This document shows, piece after piece, positions 36,416 to 45,710 of a stretch of DNA of 64,000 bases. The translations under genes were made by a program, and so were the position numbers. The DNA is from Gammaproteobacteria bacterium Ga0077536. Its GTDB lineage: Bacteria; Pseudomonadota; Gammaproteobacteria; Ga0077536. The notes under the pieces are model-generated. The model was not told where the DNA came from. It saw only the letters and a program-made list of their open reading frames with translations, and did no database searches. Every line of letters starts with the position of its first letter. Position 1 is the stretch's first letter. Where the stretch lies: NCBI GenBank assembly GCA_001464935.1, contig LNEL01000044.1, positions 1-64,000 of the forward strand, written 5' to 3'.

Positions 36416-37522
36416 TCAGGCTGGCACAGGCCGCGCGACGAGGCGCAGGTCGGGCCCAATCCGGCCGACCTCGACGATCTCGAGCGTCAGGCAGGCGCCC
36501 AGCGAGTCCGGCGCGGCGACGGCGAAGGCGCTGCGTGCGTCGGCCCCGAGCAGCTTCGGCGCGACAAAGCACACCAGTTCGTCGACGAGGCCCGCGTCGA
36601 GGAGCGCGCCGGCAAGCTGCGGGCCGCATTCGACGAGCAGATCGTTGATCGACAGTTCGGCGAGCCGGCGCAGCACGGCGCCCGGGTCGAGCCGGCCGGC
36701 GACGCCCGGGACTGTCTCGATGCGCGCCCCGGCGGCTTCCAGCGCGCCGCGGCGGTCTGCGTCCACGCTCGCGGTGAAGATGATCACCGGCGCCGGATCG
36801 GCGAACAGCCGGGCCGTTGGCGGCAGGCGCAGCGCCGCGTCGAGCACGAGGCGGGCCGGCGGCACGCCGCCAAGGTCGAGGCTGGCGTCGCGGACTGTCA
36901 GCGCCGGATCGTCGGCAAGCGCGGTGCCGATGCCGGTCATCACCGCGCAGCTTCGGGCGCGCATCCGCTGCACGTCGGCGCGCGCGGCGGCACTCGTGAT
37001 CCACTGGCTCTGGCCGTTCGCGAGCGCGATTTTGCCGTCGAGGCTCATGCCCGTTTTCAGGGTCACGAACGGGCGGCCGCGCTCGAGGCGGGAAAAGAAG
37101 CCTCGATTCAGCACGCGTGCGTCGGCCCCGAGCGGGCCGATCACGACGTCGATCCCGGCCGCGCGCAGCCGGGCCGCCCCCTGCCCTGCGACCAGCGGAT
37201 TCGGATCGTCGCAGGCGTAGACGACGCGCGCGACGTGCGCGGCGATCAGCGCATCGACGCACGGCGGCGTGCGTCCATGATGATTGCAGGGTTCGAGCGT
37301 GACGTAGGCCGTGGCGCCGGCGGCGGCCGGGCCGGCCTGCCCGAGCGCGACGACCTCCGCGTGCGGGCCGCCGGCATGATGATGAAAGCCGCAGCCGACC
37401 ACTTCGCCGCGGCGCGCGATCACGCAGCCGACACGGGGATTCGGGCGCGTCGAATACTCGCCGCGCGCCGCGAGCTTCAGCGCCTGCGCCATATGGCGGA
37501 AATCGTCAGCGGAGGCGGTCAT
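36416..37522 (-). CDS. ribD: Bifunctional diaminohydroxyphosphoribosylaminopyrimidine deaminase / uracil reductase
   Basis: A 368-aa fusion performing riboflavin steps 2 and 3. The N-terminal deaminase has the zinc motif HAEVVALGQA and EPCNHHGRTPPC. The C-terminal reductase starts near RPFVTLKTGMSLDGKIA and includes LLVECGPQLAGALLDAGLVDEL. It lies 36 bases after nrdR on the same strand. Confidence 0.95.
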   Translation of the reverse strand: MTASADDFRHMAQALKLAARGEYSTRPNPRVGCVIARRGEVVGCGFHHHAGGPHAEVVALGQAGPAAAGATAYVTLEPCNHHGRTPPCVDALIAAHVARVVYACDDPNPLVAGQGAARLRAAGIDVVIGPLGADARVLNRGFFSRLERGRPFVTLKTGMSLDGKIALANGQSQWITSAAARADVQRMRARSCAVMTGIGTALADDPALTVRDASLDLGGVPPARLVLDAALRLPPTARLFADPAPVIIFTASVDADRRGALEAAGARIETVPGVAGRLDPGAVLRRLAELSINDLLVECGPQLAGALLDAGLVDELVCFVAPKLLGADARSAFAVAAPDSLGACLTLEIVEVGRIGPDLRLVARPVPA

Positions 37523-37558
37523 GGCGAGGCCAGGCTGCGGCCGGATCTGCGGGGGCGC

Positions 37559-38077
37559 TCAGCGCTTGCCCTTCGGTTCGTCGGCCGGGATCAGGTCGAG
37601 CTGCTGCTCACGGAGATCGGGCGGCAGTTCGTTTTCGAGACGTTCGATTTCTTCGAGGAACGCGCGCACGTCCTCGAAGCTGCGATAGACCGACGCGAAG
37701 CGGACATAGGCCACCTGGTCGAGCGCGCGCAGTTCATCCATCACGAGATCGCCGATGCGCCGCGAGTCGATTTCGCGTTCGCCGCTTTCGCGCACGCGGC
37801 GCTTGATGCGGTTGACCGCCGCTTCGACGCGTTCCATTTCGACCGGGCGCTTCTCGAGCGCCTTGACGATGCCGCCCCGCAACTTGTCATCGCTGAAGGT
37901 TTCCCGCCGCCCGTCGCTCTTGATGACGCGCGGCAGGCTCAGCTCGGCCGTTTCGTAAGTCGTGAAGCGCGCCTTGCACTCCATGCACTCCCGCCTGCGC
38001 CTGATTTGATCGCCCTCGCCGAGCAGCCGCGAGTCGATGACTCGCGTGTCATGGTGGGCACAGAACGGGCAGTGCAT
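37559..38077 (-). CDS. nrdR: Transcriptional repressor NrdR
   Basis: A 172-aa protein with an N-terminal zinc ribbon ([17 protein letters not shown]...[12 protein letters not shown]) and an ATP-cone domain ([20 protein letters not shown]). It represses ribonucleotide reductase genes according to the ATP/dATP balance. It sits between glyA and ribD, the usual position in gammaproteobacteria. Confidence 0.96.
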   Translation of the reverse strand: MHCPFCAHHDTRVIDSRLLGEGDQIRRRRECMECKARFTTYETAELSLPRVIKSDGRRETFSDDKLRGGIVKALEKRPVEMERVEAAVNRIKRRVRESGEREIDSRRIGDLVMDELRALDQVAYVRFASVYRSFEDVRAFLEEIERLENELPPDLREQQLDLIPADEPKGKR

Positions 38078-38095
38078 GGTCGCGCGTTGACCGCG

Positions 38096-39352
38096 TCAGC
38101 TCGCGTACACGGGGTAGCGGCCGCAAAGCTCGGTGACCTTGCCGCGCACCTCAGCGTTGACCTTCGCGTCGTCGATGTGATCCATCACGTCGCACATCCA
38201 GCCGGCAATCGCGCGCGCTTCGGCTTCCTTGAAGCCGCGCGTGGTCATTGCCGGCGTGCCGACGCGGATACCGCTGGTCACGAACGGCGACTGCGGATCG
38301 TTCGGCACCGCGTTCTTGTTGACCGTGATATGCGCCTGACCGAGTGCCGCGTCGGCCGCCTTGCCGGTCAGCCCCTTGGACACCAGGTCGACGAGGAACA
38401 GGTGGTTGTCGGTACCGCCGGAGACCACGTTGAAGCCGCGCGACATGAAGGTTTCCGCCATGGCGCGCGCGTTCTTGATCACCTGTTCCTGATAGGTCTT
38501 GAAGTCCGGGCTCATCGCTTCCTTGAACGCGACGGCCTTCGCCGCAATCACGTGCATCAGCGGACCGCCCTGGATGCCCGGGAAAACGGCGGAATTCACC
38601 TTTTTCTCGAGCTCTTCGTTGCGCTTCGCAATGATGAGGCCGCTGCGCGGCCCGCGCAGGGTCTTGTGGGTGGTGGTGGTCGTCATGTCGGCGAGCTGCA
38701 CTGGGCTCGGATAGAGACCGGCGGCGACGAGGCCCGCGACATGCGCCATGTCGGACACCAGGTAGGCGCCGACTTCGTCGGCGATTTCACGGAACTTCGC
38801 CCAGTCGATCACGCGCGAGTAGGCCGAGAAGCCCGTCATGATCATCTTCGGCTTGTGTTCGCGCGCGAGCGCGACGACCTGATCGTAATCGATGAGACCG
38901 GTCTTCACGTCGAGACCGTACTGCACGGCGCGGTAGGTGCGGCCGGAGAAGTTCACGCCAGCGCCGTGCGTCAGGTGTCCACCGTGCGCGAGGCTCATGC
39001 CGAGCACGCAGTCCCCGGCATTCAGCATGGCAAGGTAGACGGCACCGTTGGCCTGCGAGCCGGAATGCGGCTGGACGTTGGCGTAGTCGGCACCGAACAG
39101 CGTCTTCGCACGATCGATGGCGAGCTGTTCGACGACGTCGACGAACTCGCAGCCGCCGTAATAGCGCTTGCCGGGATAGCCTTCGGCGTACTTGTTCGTC
39201 AGCACCGTGCCGGCGGCTTCGAGCACGCAGGGGCTGGTGTGATTTTCGGACGCGATCAGTTCGATATGGTCTTCCTGGCGCTGACGCTCATTGGCCAGCG
39301 CCTGCCACAGCTCGGGGTCGTAGCTCTGGATGCGCATGTCTTTCGGAAACAC
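38096..39352 (-). CDS. glyA: Serine hydroxymethyltransferase
   Basis: A 418-aa PLP enzyme that converts serine and tetrahydrofolate to glycine and methylene-THF. The PLP lysine lies in [23 protein letters not shown] and GGHLTHG are also present. The start is placed at GTG 39352 because a perfect GGAGGAA (39359-39365) sits six bases upstream and the resulting [16 protein letters not shown] terminus matches the family length (~417 aa). The ATG at 39337 is the alternative. A strong promoter lies ~180 bases upstream. Confidence 0.95.
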   Translation of the reverse strand: MFPKDMRIQSYDPELWQALANERQRQEDHIELIASENHTSPCVLEAAGTVLTNKYAEGYPGKRYYGGCEFVDVVEQLAIDRAKTLFGADYANVQPHSGSQANGAVYLAMLNAGDCVLGMSLAHGGHLTHGAGVNFSGRTYRAVQYGLDVKTGLIDYDQVVALAREHKPKMIMTGFSAYSRVIDWAKFREIADEVGAYLVSDMAHVAGLVAAGLYPSPVQLADMTTTTTHKTLRGPRSGLIIAKRNEELEKKVNSAVFPGIQGGPLMHVIAAKAVAFKEAMSPDFKTYQEQVIKNARAMAETFMSRGFNVVSGGTDNHLFLVDLVSKGLTGKAADAALGQAHITVNKNAVPNDPQSPFVTSGIRVGTPAMTTRGFKEAEARAIAGWMCDVMDHIDDAKVNAEVRGKVTELCGRYPVYAS

Positions 39353-39530
39353 TGGGGATTCCTCCGTCTGGTGTCTGGCAGATGATTGGACTATCTGCGA
39401 CCCCTCACCCACGTCGCAGCACACACGTGCCCGGACAGGTCGGCGCGCGTTCCCCTCAGCGGTGCCACAACCCCATCACCGCATCGGGGCCACGCAGGGC
39501 ACCCGGAACGCTTGCCTGTCGAGCGCGGCC

Positions 39531-39559
39531 ATTATTCATTATCGGGGCCGTCATCTCAA
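39531..39559 (-). promoter_or_regulatory. Sigma-70 promoter for glyA
   Basis: On the minus strand TTGAGA (39559-39554) and AATAAT (39536-39531) are separated by 17 bases, each hexamer matching consensus at 5 of 6 positions. It predicts a ~170-base glyA leader. The rest of 39353-39619 holds one further palindrome, GATCAT-N5-ATGATC (39581-39597), close to the cyaA start, which may be a regulator site. No riboswitch was recognised. Confidence 0.6.
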
Positions 39560-39619
39560 TCAAAACACCTTGAAAAACCGGATCATTTTGCATGATCACG
39601 GGCGCACCCGACGCGCTTC

Positions 39620-42598
39620 GTGACGATGAAGTTCGGACGTTCGCGGCCGCTAAAGAGAGTCCTGAACATCAATGAGTCCGATCTCCGCCGACGCAGCGGG
39701 CGCACCTGGGCGCCCCACCGCGACGGCTGGTGTATACCGGCACACGAGGGGCGAGCAACGCGGATGGCGGAGCGGGCAGTCAAGGGCACCCCTGAAAAGG
39801 CGCTCGAACAACGATTCATGGCGATCAACCGCGACCGCCTGCGGCGTGTGTTCGAGACGATGCACCCGCGCCAGCAGGCCTTCGTGGAGCTGGTGCCGCT
39901 GCTGTTCCACGTCAACCATCCACTGCTCCCGGGCTACGTGTCGCAGGACACGCCGGCCGGGGTCAGCGATTACACGCCGGGCCGCGCTGCGACCTCGGCC
40001 GCGCGTCAGCTCGTGCGCACGTTTGTATACGAGCACCGCATGCAGCGGAGCTATGCCATTCGCGGCCTGTACCTGATGGGCAGTCCGGGCACCGTCGCCT
40101 ACACCCGGCACAGCGACCTCGATGTCTGGCTCGTCCACGACCCGGAGCTCCCCGAGGCGGACGTCGCCCGCCTGCGCGAGAAAGCCCGGCGCATCGAGGA
40201 CCACTCGCAGGTGACCGGCCTCGAGATGCACTTCTTCGTGTTCGATGCCGAACGCTTCAAGAGCGGCCAGACCCTCAGTCTGTCCGATGAAAGCAGTGGC
40301 AGCTCACAGCACTACCTGCTGCTCGATGAATTCTACCGGTCCGGCCTCCTGCTGGCCGGCCTGCGTCCGCTGTGGTGGGCCGTGCCGCCGGCGGAGGAAC
40401 ATCGCTACGACGAGTACGTCGGCGAGGCCCTGCGCAAGCGCATCCTGTCCGCGCGCAGTTATGTCGACTTCGGCGGGCTCGAGCGCATTCCGGCCGGCGA
40501 GTTCTTCGGCGGCACCGTGTGGCAGCTCTACAAGAGCATCGATTCACCGTACAAGTCGGTGATGAAGCTGCTGTTGATGGAGGCCTATGCGTCGGAGTAT
40601 CCGAAGATTGGCCTGTTGAGCCACCGGCACAAACTCGCGCTGCTGCGCGACGGCGTCACGCTCGACGAAATCGACCCCTACCTTGCGATGTATCGCAAGG
40701 TCGAAGAGTACCTGATGACGAACGCCGACGAAGGCCGGCTGAAACTGTTGCGCCGCGCGTTCTACATCAAGACCAACGAGGCGCTGACCCAGGCTCCCGA
40801 TCCGCGGCAACCGCCGTGGCGCCGCGAAGCCATCGAAGCACTCACACGCCAGTGGGGCTGGGACAAGCAGGTGCTGCGACATCTCGACCGTCGCCAGCGC
40901 TGGCGCATCGACACTGCCATCGAGGAACGCCGCGAACTGAGCAAGGTGCTGCGCAAGAGCTACTCCGTGCTGTCGGACTTCGCGCGGCGCATCGGCACCG
41001 ACAAGCGCATCACGGAAAAGGATCTGACGATCCTGGGTCGCAAGCTGTACGCGGCGTTCGAGAAGAAGCCGCAGAAGATCGATCTGATCACGCGCGGCGT
41101 GTGCAGCGCGCCCGAGGAGGCCGAGCTGTCGCTGCACCAGGTGCAGACCGAGCGCGGCGGCCTCCAGTGGCTGCTGTTCGAAGGCGCGGTCCCACCCGAA
41201 GAGATGAACCGCAAGCAGCCGCTGCGCCGGTCCGCCTCGCTGGTCGACATTCTCGCCTGGTGCTTTTTCAACCGCCTGACCGGGCCCGCCACCGAATGGC
41301 ATCACTATGCGAGCAGTCGGCGCCAGTCGGCTGTGGCCATCCGCAAGATTCTCGAGGCCCTGGACAGCGCGTATCCGGAGCGCGAACTGCCGCCGTCGGA
41401 ATTGACGGCCCTGAGCCGCTCGCCGCGAGTCGTGCGCGCGATGTTCTTCGCGAACGTCGGCACCGACTCCGCGTTGTCGGGCCTGCACGGGGGGGACGTG
41501 CTGACCAGCGATCGCAACGACGCCTTCCAGTTCGGCGGCCAGCGCGTGAATCTCGTCCACAGCATCGACCTGCTGATCCAGACGAGCTGGGAGGAGCTGT
41601 ACTGCTTTCGTTACGAGGGCGAAGTCGGCATCGCGCAGGCGGTCTGCGAATATCTGAACCGCCTTGGCGGACATGGCGACGCGATCAGCAACCGCGCACT
41701 GGTGCACTGCTTCGACGCCGACTATGGCTATGCAATCTCCTCACGGCTGACCCATTACCTCGCGGAACTCGGCCGCGCGTTCGGGCGCACGGCCGTTGGC
41801 ATTTCGGTGCATCACATCGTCAGCATCGGCGACAGCTTCTGCGACATCTACCGCACGCCGCAGGGCTTCCGTCAGCGGCTGTACGCAGGCCCGGCCGCGC
41901 TGTACAAGGCCCTCAGCGCGACGCCCAGCGGCGGCTTCCGCCACGTCGAGTTCGGCGGCCAGCTCGCCGCCGAGTCGCCGCTGGCGCAGATTTATGGCGC
42001 GAACCGGCCGGGGGTGTTGCAGATCTTCGCGTTGCCGCGCCGCGAACAAATCGAAGTGTTGCTACTGGGGACGGACGGCGCGCTGTTCCGTTACATTCAC
42101 GGCGATCGCGATCCGCTGCCGCTGTTCGATCACCTCGTGCGCTTTCTCGGCAACGTCGGTCGCAACACGGAAATCGCCGACGGCGCGCGCCCGCCGACCA
42201 TCGAATGCCTGCTGATGAAGCCGGGCCAGGGCAGCCATGCGATGCAGGCCGTGCATCCCGCCGGCACCGATCATCGCCCCTATCTGCCGCTGCGGCTGTT
42301 CGCCGATCTCGACCGCGACAAACACCCGCAGTTCGTCGCGTATCTCGACGACCGGCAGTTCTCGTCCGCGGAATACGGCAACCGCCTGTTCGAGGCGCTC
42401 GCGAGCGAAGTGCTGGCGATGCGCGAAGGTCGTGAACGCTATCCCGTTTACATCACCGATCTCGAACTCTCGCCGCTGCTGCTGGAGTCGCGCAACATCG
42501 ACCCGCACAACGTCATCGAACTGCTGCGCCAGAAGCTGCGCATCGAAACCCAGCTGACCCGCGCACTGGGCCGCGAACCGCCACCCGGCGACCTCTGA
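39620..42598 (+). CDS. cyaA: Class I adenylate cyclase
   Basis: A 992-aa enzyme that makes cyclic AMP. The catalytic nucleotidyltransferase motif GSPGTVAYTRHSDLDVW (~154-170) carries the metal-binding Asp pair. The fold continues to the C-terminal regulatory region (YPVYITDLELSPLL). It is longer than the E. coli enzyme (848 aa). The N terminus is uncertain: GTG 39620 is the longest frame, and ATG 39764 (MAERAVKG) would remove 48 poorly conserved residues. A Crp-type regulon is implied, but Crp is not in this window. Confidence 0.92.
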   Translation: MTMKFGRSRPLKRVLNINESDLRRRSGRTWAPHRDGWCIPAHEGRATRMAERAVKGTPEKALEQRFMAINRDRLRRVFETMHPRQQAFVELVPLLFHVNHPLLPGYVSQDTPAGVSDYTPGRAATSAARQLVRTFVYEHRMQRSYAIRGLYLMGSPGTVAYTRHSDLDVWLVHDPELPEADVARLREKARRIEDHSQVTGLEMHFFVFDAERFKSGQTLSLSDESSGSSQHYLLLDEFYRSGLLLAGLRPLWWAVPPAEEHRYDEYVGEALRKRILSARSYVDFGGLERIPAGEFFGGTVWQLYKSIDSPYKSVMKLLLMEAYASEYPKIGLLSHRHKLALLRDGVTLDEIDPYLAMYRKVEEYLMTNADEGRLKLLRRAFYIKTNEALTQAPDPRQPPWRREAIEALTRQWGWDKQVLRHLDRRQRWRIDTAIEERRELSKVLRKSYSVLSDFARRIGTDKRITEKDLTILGRKLYAAFEKKPQKIDLITRGVCSAPEEAELSLHQVQTERGGLQWLLFEGAVPPEEMNRKQPLRRSASLVDILAWCFFNRLTGPATEWHHYASSRRQSAVAIRKILEALDSAYPERELPPSELTALSRSPRVVRAMFFANVGTDSALSGLHGGDVLTSDRNDAFQFGGQRVNLVHSIDLLIQTSWEELYCFRYEGEVGIAQAVCEYLNRLGGHGDAISNRALVHCFDADYGYAISSRLTHYLAELGRAFGRTAVGISVHHIVSIGDSFCDIYRTPQGFRQRLYAGPAALYKALSATPSGGFRHVEFGGQLAAESPLAQIYGANRPGVLQIFALPRREQIEVLLLGTDGALFRYIHGDRDPLPLFDHLVRFLGNVGRNTEIADGARPPTIECLLMKPGQGSHAMQAVHPAGTDHRPYLPLRLFADLDRDKHPQFVAYLDDRQFSSAEYGNRLFEALASEVLAMREGRERYPVYITDLELSPLLLESRNIDPHNVIELLRQKLRIETQLTRALGREPPPGDL

Positions 42599-42650
42599 TC
42601 CGAAACGGCGCCCGGGTCGTGCCGGCGGTCCGACTAGGGGCCGGCAGCAC

Positions 42651-42670
42651 GCCCGGTGGGCGCACCGGGC
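42651..42670. other. Stable hairpin downstream of cyaA
   Basis: GCCCGGTG (42651-42658) and CACCGGGC (42663-42670) form a perfect 8-bp stem with a 4-base loop in the 239-base spacer after cyaA. No U-run follows, so termination is uncertain. The rest of the spacer is GC-rich with a -10-like TACAAT at 42799-42804 lacking a recognisable -35. Confidence 0.4.
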
Positions 42671-42837
42671 AGACATCCTGTGGCGGGCCTGCTTCCGGCC
42701 CGGATGCGCGACAAAGCTCGGGCCGCGGTGCAGGCGGCCGGCTTCCATCGTCCGCGTCGTGCGCCGCCCGCAACAGCCCACCCGCTGACGTTACCGGGTA
42801 CAATCGCCGGCGTGTTTTCCGTCAAGCATGCCTCACG

Positions 42838-43719
42838 ATGACAGCCGCCGACGAATTCTTTGCCCGCGCGGAGCGCCTGCTCGCGCGCTTCGAACAAAGC
42901 CTCCCACCGCTTCACGATGCCAGCTTCGAGGACGGCATCGCGTGGCGCTGGCGCAAGCGCAATGGCCACGGCTGGCTCGACCGGATCACGCGCTTCAATC
43001 CCGTCACGCTGGACGACCTGCAGCACATCGAGATCCAGAAGGAGGAGCTGGGCCGCAATACGCGCCAGTTCCTGCAGGGGCTGCCGGCGAACAACGCGCT
43101 GCTGTGGGGCCCGCGGGGAACCGGCAAGTCGTCGCTGGTCAAGGCGCTGTTGAATGCCTATGCGCCCAGCGGGCTGCGACTCGTCGAAGTCGAGCGCCAC
43201 GATCTGGTCGACCTGCCGGAGATAGTCGACGCGCTCGCCACGCGGCCCGGTCGCTACATCGTGTTCTGCGACGACCTCTCGTTCGACGAACACGACCAGA
43301 CGTATCGCGCCCTGAAGACCGTGCTCGACGGCTCAGTGCTGAGCACGCCGGACAACCTGCTGATATACGCGACTTCGAACCGGCGCCATCTCGTCCCCGA
43401 GCGGCTGCGCGACAACCAGGACGCGCGCTACGACGAAGAAGGCGAAGTACATCAGAGCGAAGCCGTCGAGGAAAAGATCTCGTTGTCCGAACGCTTCGGC
43501 CTGTGGCTGTCGTTCCACCAGTTCAACCAGGATCGCTACCTCGACATCGTGGCGCACTGGCTCAGCGCGTTCGACGTGCCCGATCGCGACAGCGCCGAAG
43601 TGCGCCGCGCGGCGCTGCAGTGGGCCCTGCTGCACGGTTCGCGCAGCGGCCGCGCCGCCCATCAGTTCGCCCGCGACTGGGCGGGCCGCATCGCGCTGGC
43701 GCGGCAGGACGGCGCATGA
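42838..43719 (+). CDS. DUF815-family P-loop ATPase
   Basis: A 293-aa AAA-like protein with Walker A GPRGTGKSSLVKAL (~90-103), Walker B YIVFCDDLSF, and the DUF815 signatures IYATSNRRHLVPE and ISLSERFGLWLSFH. The cellular role of DUF815 ATPases is unknown. Its stop overlaps the start of the phosphoribosyltransferase gene (ATGA), so it is translationally coupled to purine salvage here. ATG 42838 is the only sensible start. Confidence 0.9.
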   Translation: MTAADEFFARAERLLARFEQSLPPLHDASFEDGIAWRWRKRNGHGWLDRITRFNPVTLDDLQHIEIQKEELGRNTRQFLQGLPANNALLWGPRGTGKSSLVKALLNAYAPSGLRLVEVERHDLVDLPEIVDALATRPGRYIVFCDDLSFDEHDQTYRALKTVLDGSVLSTPDNLLIYATSNRRHLVPERLRDNQDARYDEEGEVHQSEAVEEKISLSERFGLWLSFHQFNQDRYLDIVAHWLSAFDVPDRDSAEVRRAALQWALLHGSRSGRAAHQFARDWAGRIALARQDGA

Positions 43720-44273
43720 GCGTGGTGGTACCGGCCGACATCCAGCGCACACGCGACGAGGCCGACTGCCTGTACACGGGGGCCGAGGTCGAGCAGGCCT
43801 GCGATCGCATGGCACTGGCGATCACCGCGAGGTTGCGCGAGGCGAATCCGTTGCTGCTCGTCACGATGACCGGCGGCCTGATGCCGGCCGCGCTGTTGAT
43901 GTCGCGCCTCGATTTCCCGCTGCAGATCGACTACATCCACCTGACCCGCTACGGCCAGGCGACCCAGGGCGGCCAGATCGAATGGCGCAAACGTCCGCCC
44001 GCGAGCATCGCGCAGCGTACGGTGCTGCTGGTCGACGACCTGCTCGATCACGGGCTGACGCTGGCTGCCGCCGTCGACGAGTGTCGTGCGCAGGGCGCAC
44101 GTGATGTCCTCACCGCGGTGCTCGTGGTCAAGCAGATCCTCAACCGGCCGGGTCTCGCGCAGGTCGACTTCCACGCGCTCGAAACACCCGATCGTTACCT
44201 GTTCGGGGCCGGCATGGACTACAAAACCTACTGGCGCAACTGCGCCGGCATCTACGCGGTGAAGGGCTTATGA
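43716..44273 (+). CDS. hpt: Hypoxanthine-guanine phosphoribosyltransferase
   Basis: A 185-aa type I phosphoribosyltransferase that converts hypoxanthine or guanine with PRPP to IMP or GMP. The PRPP loop VLLVDDLLDHGLTLAAA and the base-binding region near FGAGMDYKTYWRNC are clear. It overlaps both neighbours by 4 bases. Its coupling to methylthioinosine phosphorylase makes sense because that enzyme releases hypoxanthine. Confidence 0.9.
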   Translation: MSVVVPADIQRTRDEADCLYTGAEVEQACDRMALAITARLREANPLLLVTMTGGLMPAALLMSRLDFPLQIDYIHLTRYGQATQGGQIEWRKRPPASIAQRTVLLVDDLLDHGLTLAAAVDECRAQGARDVLTAVLVVKQILNRPGLAQVDFHALETPDRYLFGAGMDYKTYWRNCAGIYAVKGL

Positions 44274-44986
44274 CGAAGTTTGCGATCATCGGCGGCAGCG
44301 GTCTCGACCGGCTCGGCGCGCTGCAGGTGACCTCCAAGCGACTGCCCGTCACGGCCTACGGTGCGCCGTCCGGGGTCGTCTTCCTGCCGCGCCACGGCGA
44401 GACGCATCGCGTGCCACCGCACCTGATCAACTATCGCGCGAACATTGCTGCGCTGAAAAGCTGTGGGGTCACTGCCATCTTTGCCGTGACGGCCGTCGGC
44501 GGCATCACGCCGGATTCGGGCCCGGGCCGGATCGTGATCCCGGATCAGATCATCGACTACACCTATGGTCGCGAGCACACGTTTTCCGATGGCACCGGCG
44601 AACAGGTCGACCATGCGGAATTCACCTCACCGTTCACCCCGGACCTGTGTCAGTTGCTGGCACTCGCAGCGCCTGAAGCCGGGGTCGAGGTGGTGGCTGG
44701 CGGCGTGTATGGCGCCACACAGGGTCCGCGGCTGGAAACGGCCGCCGAGATCGCGCGCATGGCCCGCGACGGCTGCACGCTGGTCGGCATGACCGGCATG
44801 CCGGAAGCGGCGCTCGCGCGCGAAGCGGGGCTCGACTATGCGATGGTGTCGCTGGTCGTGAACTGGGCGGCGGGCATCGGCGGCGCTGTCATCTCCCATG
44901 CGGAAATCGGCCAGCACCTCGAGCAGGGCATGAACAAGGTGCTGCGGCTGATCGGACGCGCGCTGGGCACAGCGCTCAGTCGCTGA
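44270..44986 (+). CDS. S-methyl-5'-thioinosine phosphorylase
   Basis: A 238-aa member of the MTAP/PNP family, starting MTKFAIIGGSGLDRLG with the phosphate-site RHG in FLPRHGETHRVPPHLINYRANIAAL. The sequence resembles Pseudomonas methylthioinosine phosphorylase more than MtnP: a TGMPEAALAREAGLDYAMVSLVVNWAAGI region and a short length. It would split methylthioinosine into hypoxanthine and methylthioribose-1-phosphate. MtaD (61584-62900) would supply the substrate, HPRT would salvage the base and MtnA would take the sugar phosphate. It overlaps HPRT by 4 bases. Confidence 0.85.
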   Translation: MTKFAIIGGSGLDRLGALQVTSKRLPVTAYGAPSGVVFLPRHGETHRVPPHLINYRANIAALKSCGVTAIFAVTAVGGITPDSGPGRIVIPDQIIDYTYGREHTFSDGTGEQVDHAEFTSPFTPDLCQLLALAAPEAGVEVVAGGVYGATQGPRLETAAEIARMARDGCTLVGMTGMPEAALAREAGLDYAMVSLVVNWAAGIGGAVISHAEIGQHLEQGMNKVLRLIGRALGTALSR

Positions 44987-45689
44987 ATTCCCCGGGCGGC
45001 ACATCGGCGTTCGGCGATTGCGTCTCGCCCGCCGCCGGCGCCGCGGCAGGCGGCGCGAGCGAGGTCACCTGCAGCAGGATCCCGAGCACTTCGTGATCGA
45101 GATAGTGCAACTCGCCGCTGCGGAGATTGCGACTGGCGCGCACGCGTAGCGGCGTGTCCCCTGCCAGTACCACGAAATCCGTGGCGACACGCATGTCGGG
45201 TGCCGCCACCTGCAGCAGCACCGTGCCTTCGGCGCGGGGCCGCGCCGGTGTTGCCGGCAGCAGCGCGGACTCGGGCGCCGGCACCACCGCCGGCAGCGCA
45301 GGCGCATCGACGGTCTCGGCCACCAGCACCGGCACGGCGGCCTCCCCGGGCTGGCGCCAGGCTTCGTGCGCAATGAGTTCGTAGGCGGCCGATCCTGCGA
45401 GCAGGCGCGCCGCGCCCTCGAGGCGATGGGCCGTCGGCGGCAGCCGCGTGAACGGCATGGTCTCGGCCTCCGGCGCTGCGCTCGCCTCCGGCTCGGCGAG
45501 ACGTCGGGCCCCCATCAGGTTCGGCAGGGAGTCGGTCGCTGCCCACGCCCCGCCCGCCGCTTGCGCGGCGTGCCGGAAGACGATGACCTCGACTTCGAAG
45601 TCGTCGGCGGGCGCAGGCAGGGCGACAGTCAGCAGCGCGAGCCACAGCATGCGCAGGCGACGATTGCAGTCCATCCATTTCATGTTCAT
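44976..45689 (-). CDS. csiV: CsiV-family periplasmic protein
   Basis: A 237-aa secreted protein with a signal peptide (MLWLALLTVALPAPADD). FEVEVIVFRH after the signal and LHYLDHEVLGILLQV near the end match CsiV, a peptidoglycan-binding protein. Its middle is Ala/Pro-rich and poorly conserved. It lies just downstream of mfd, the usual neighbour, and its 3' end overlaps that of the phosphorylase gene on the other strand by 11 bases. Confidence 0.82.
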   Translation of the reverse strand: MNMKWMDCNRRLRMLWLALLTVALPAPADDFEVEVIVFRHAAQAAGGAWAATDSLPNLMGARRLAEPEASAAPEAETMPFTRLPPTAHRLEGAARLLAGSAAYELIAHEAWRQPGEAAVPVLVAETVDAPALPAVVPAPESALLPATPARPRAEGTVLLQVAAPDMRVATDFVVLAGDTPLRVRASRNLRSGELHYLDHEVLGILLQVTSLAPPAAAPAAGETQSPNADVPPGEFSD

Positions 45690-45710
45690 CGGGTCCTCCG
45701 CACGCCGTCC

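Noticed and set aside
34536..37558. FMN riboswitch in the riboflavin gene group
   Set aside because: Gaps before ribD, ribE, ribB and ribH are at most ~70 bases, too short for the conserved FMN aptamer, and none of its conserved blocks was seen.
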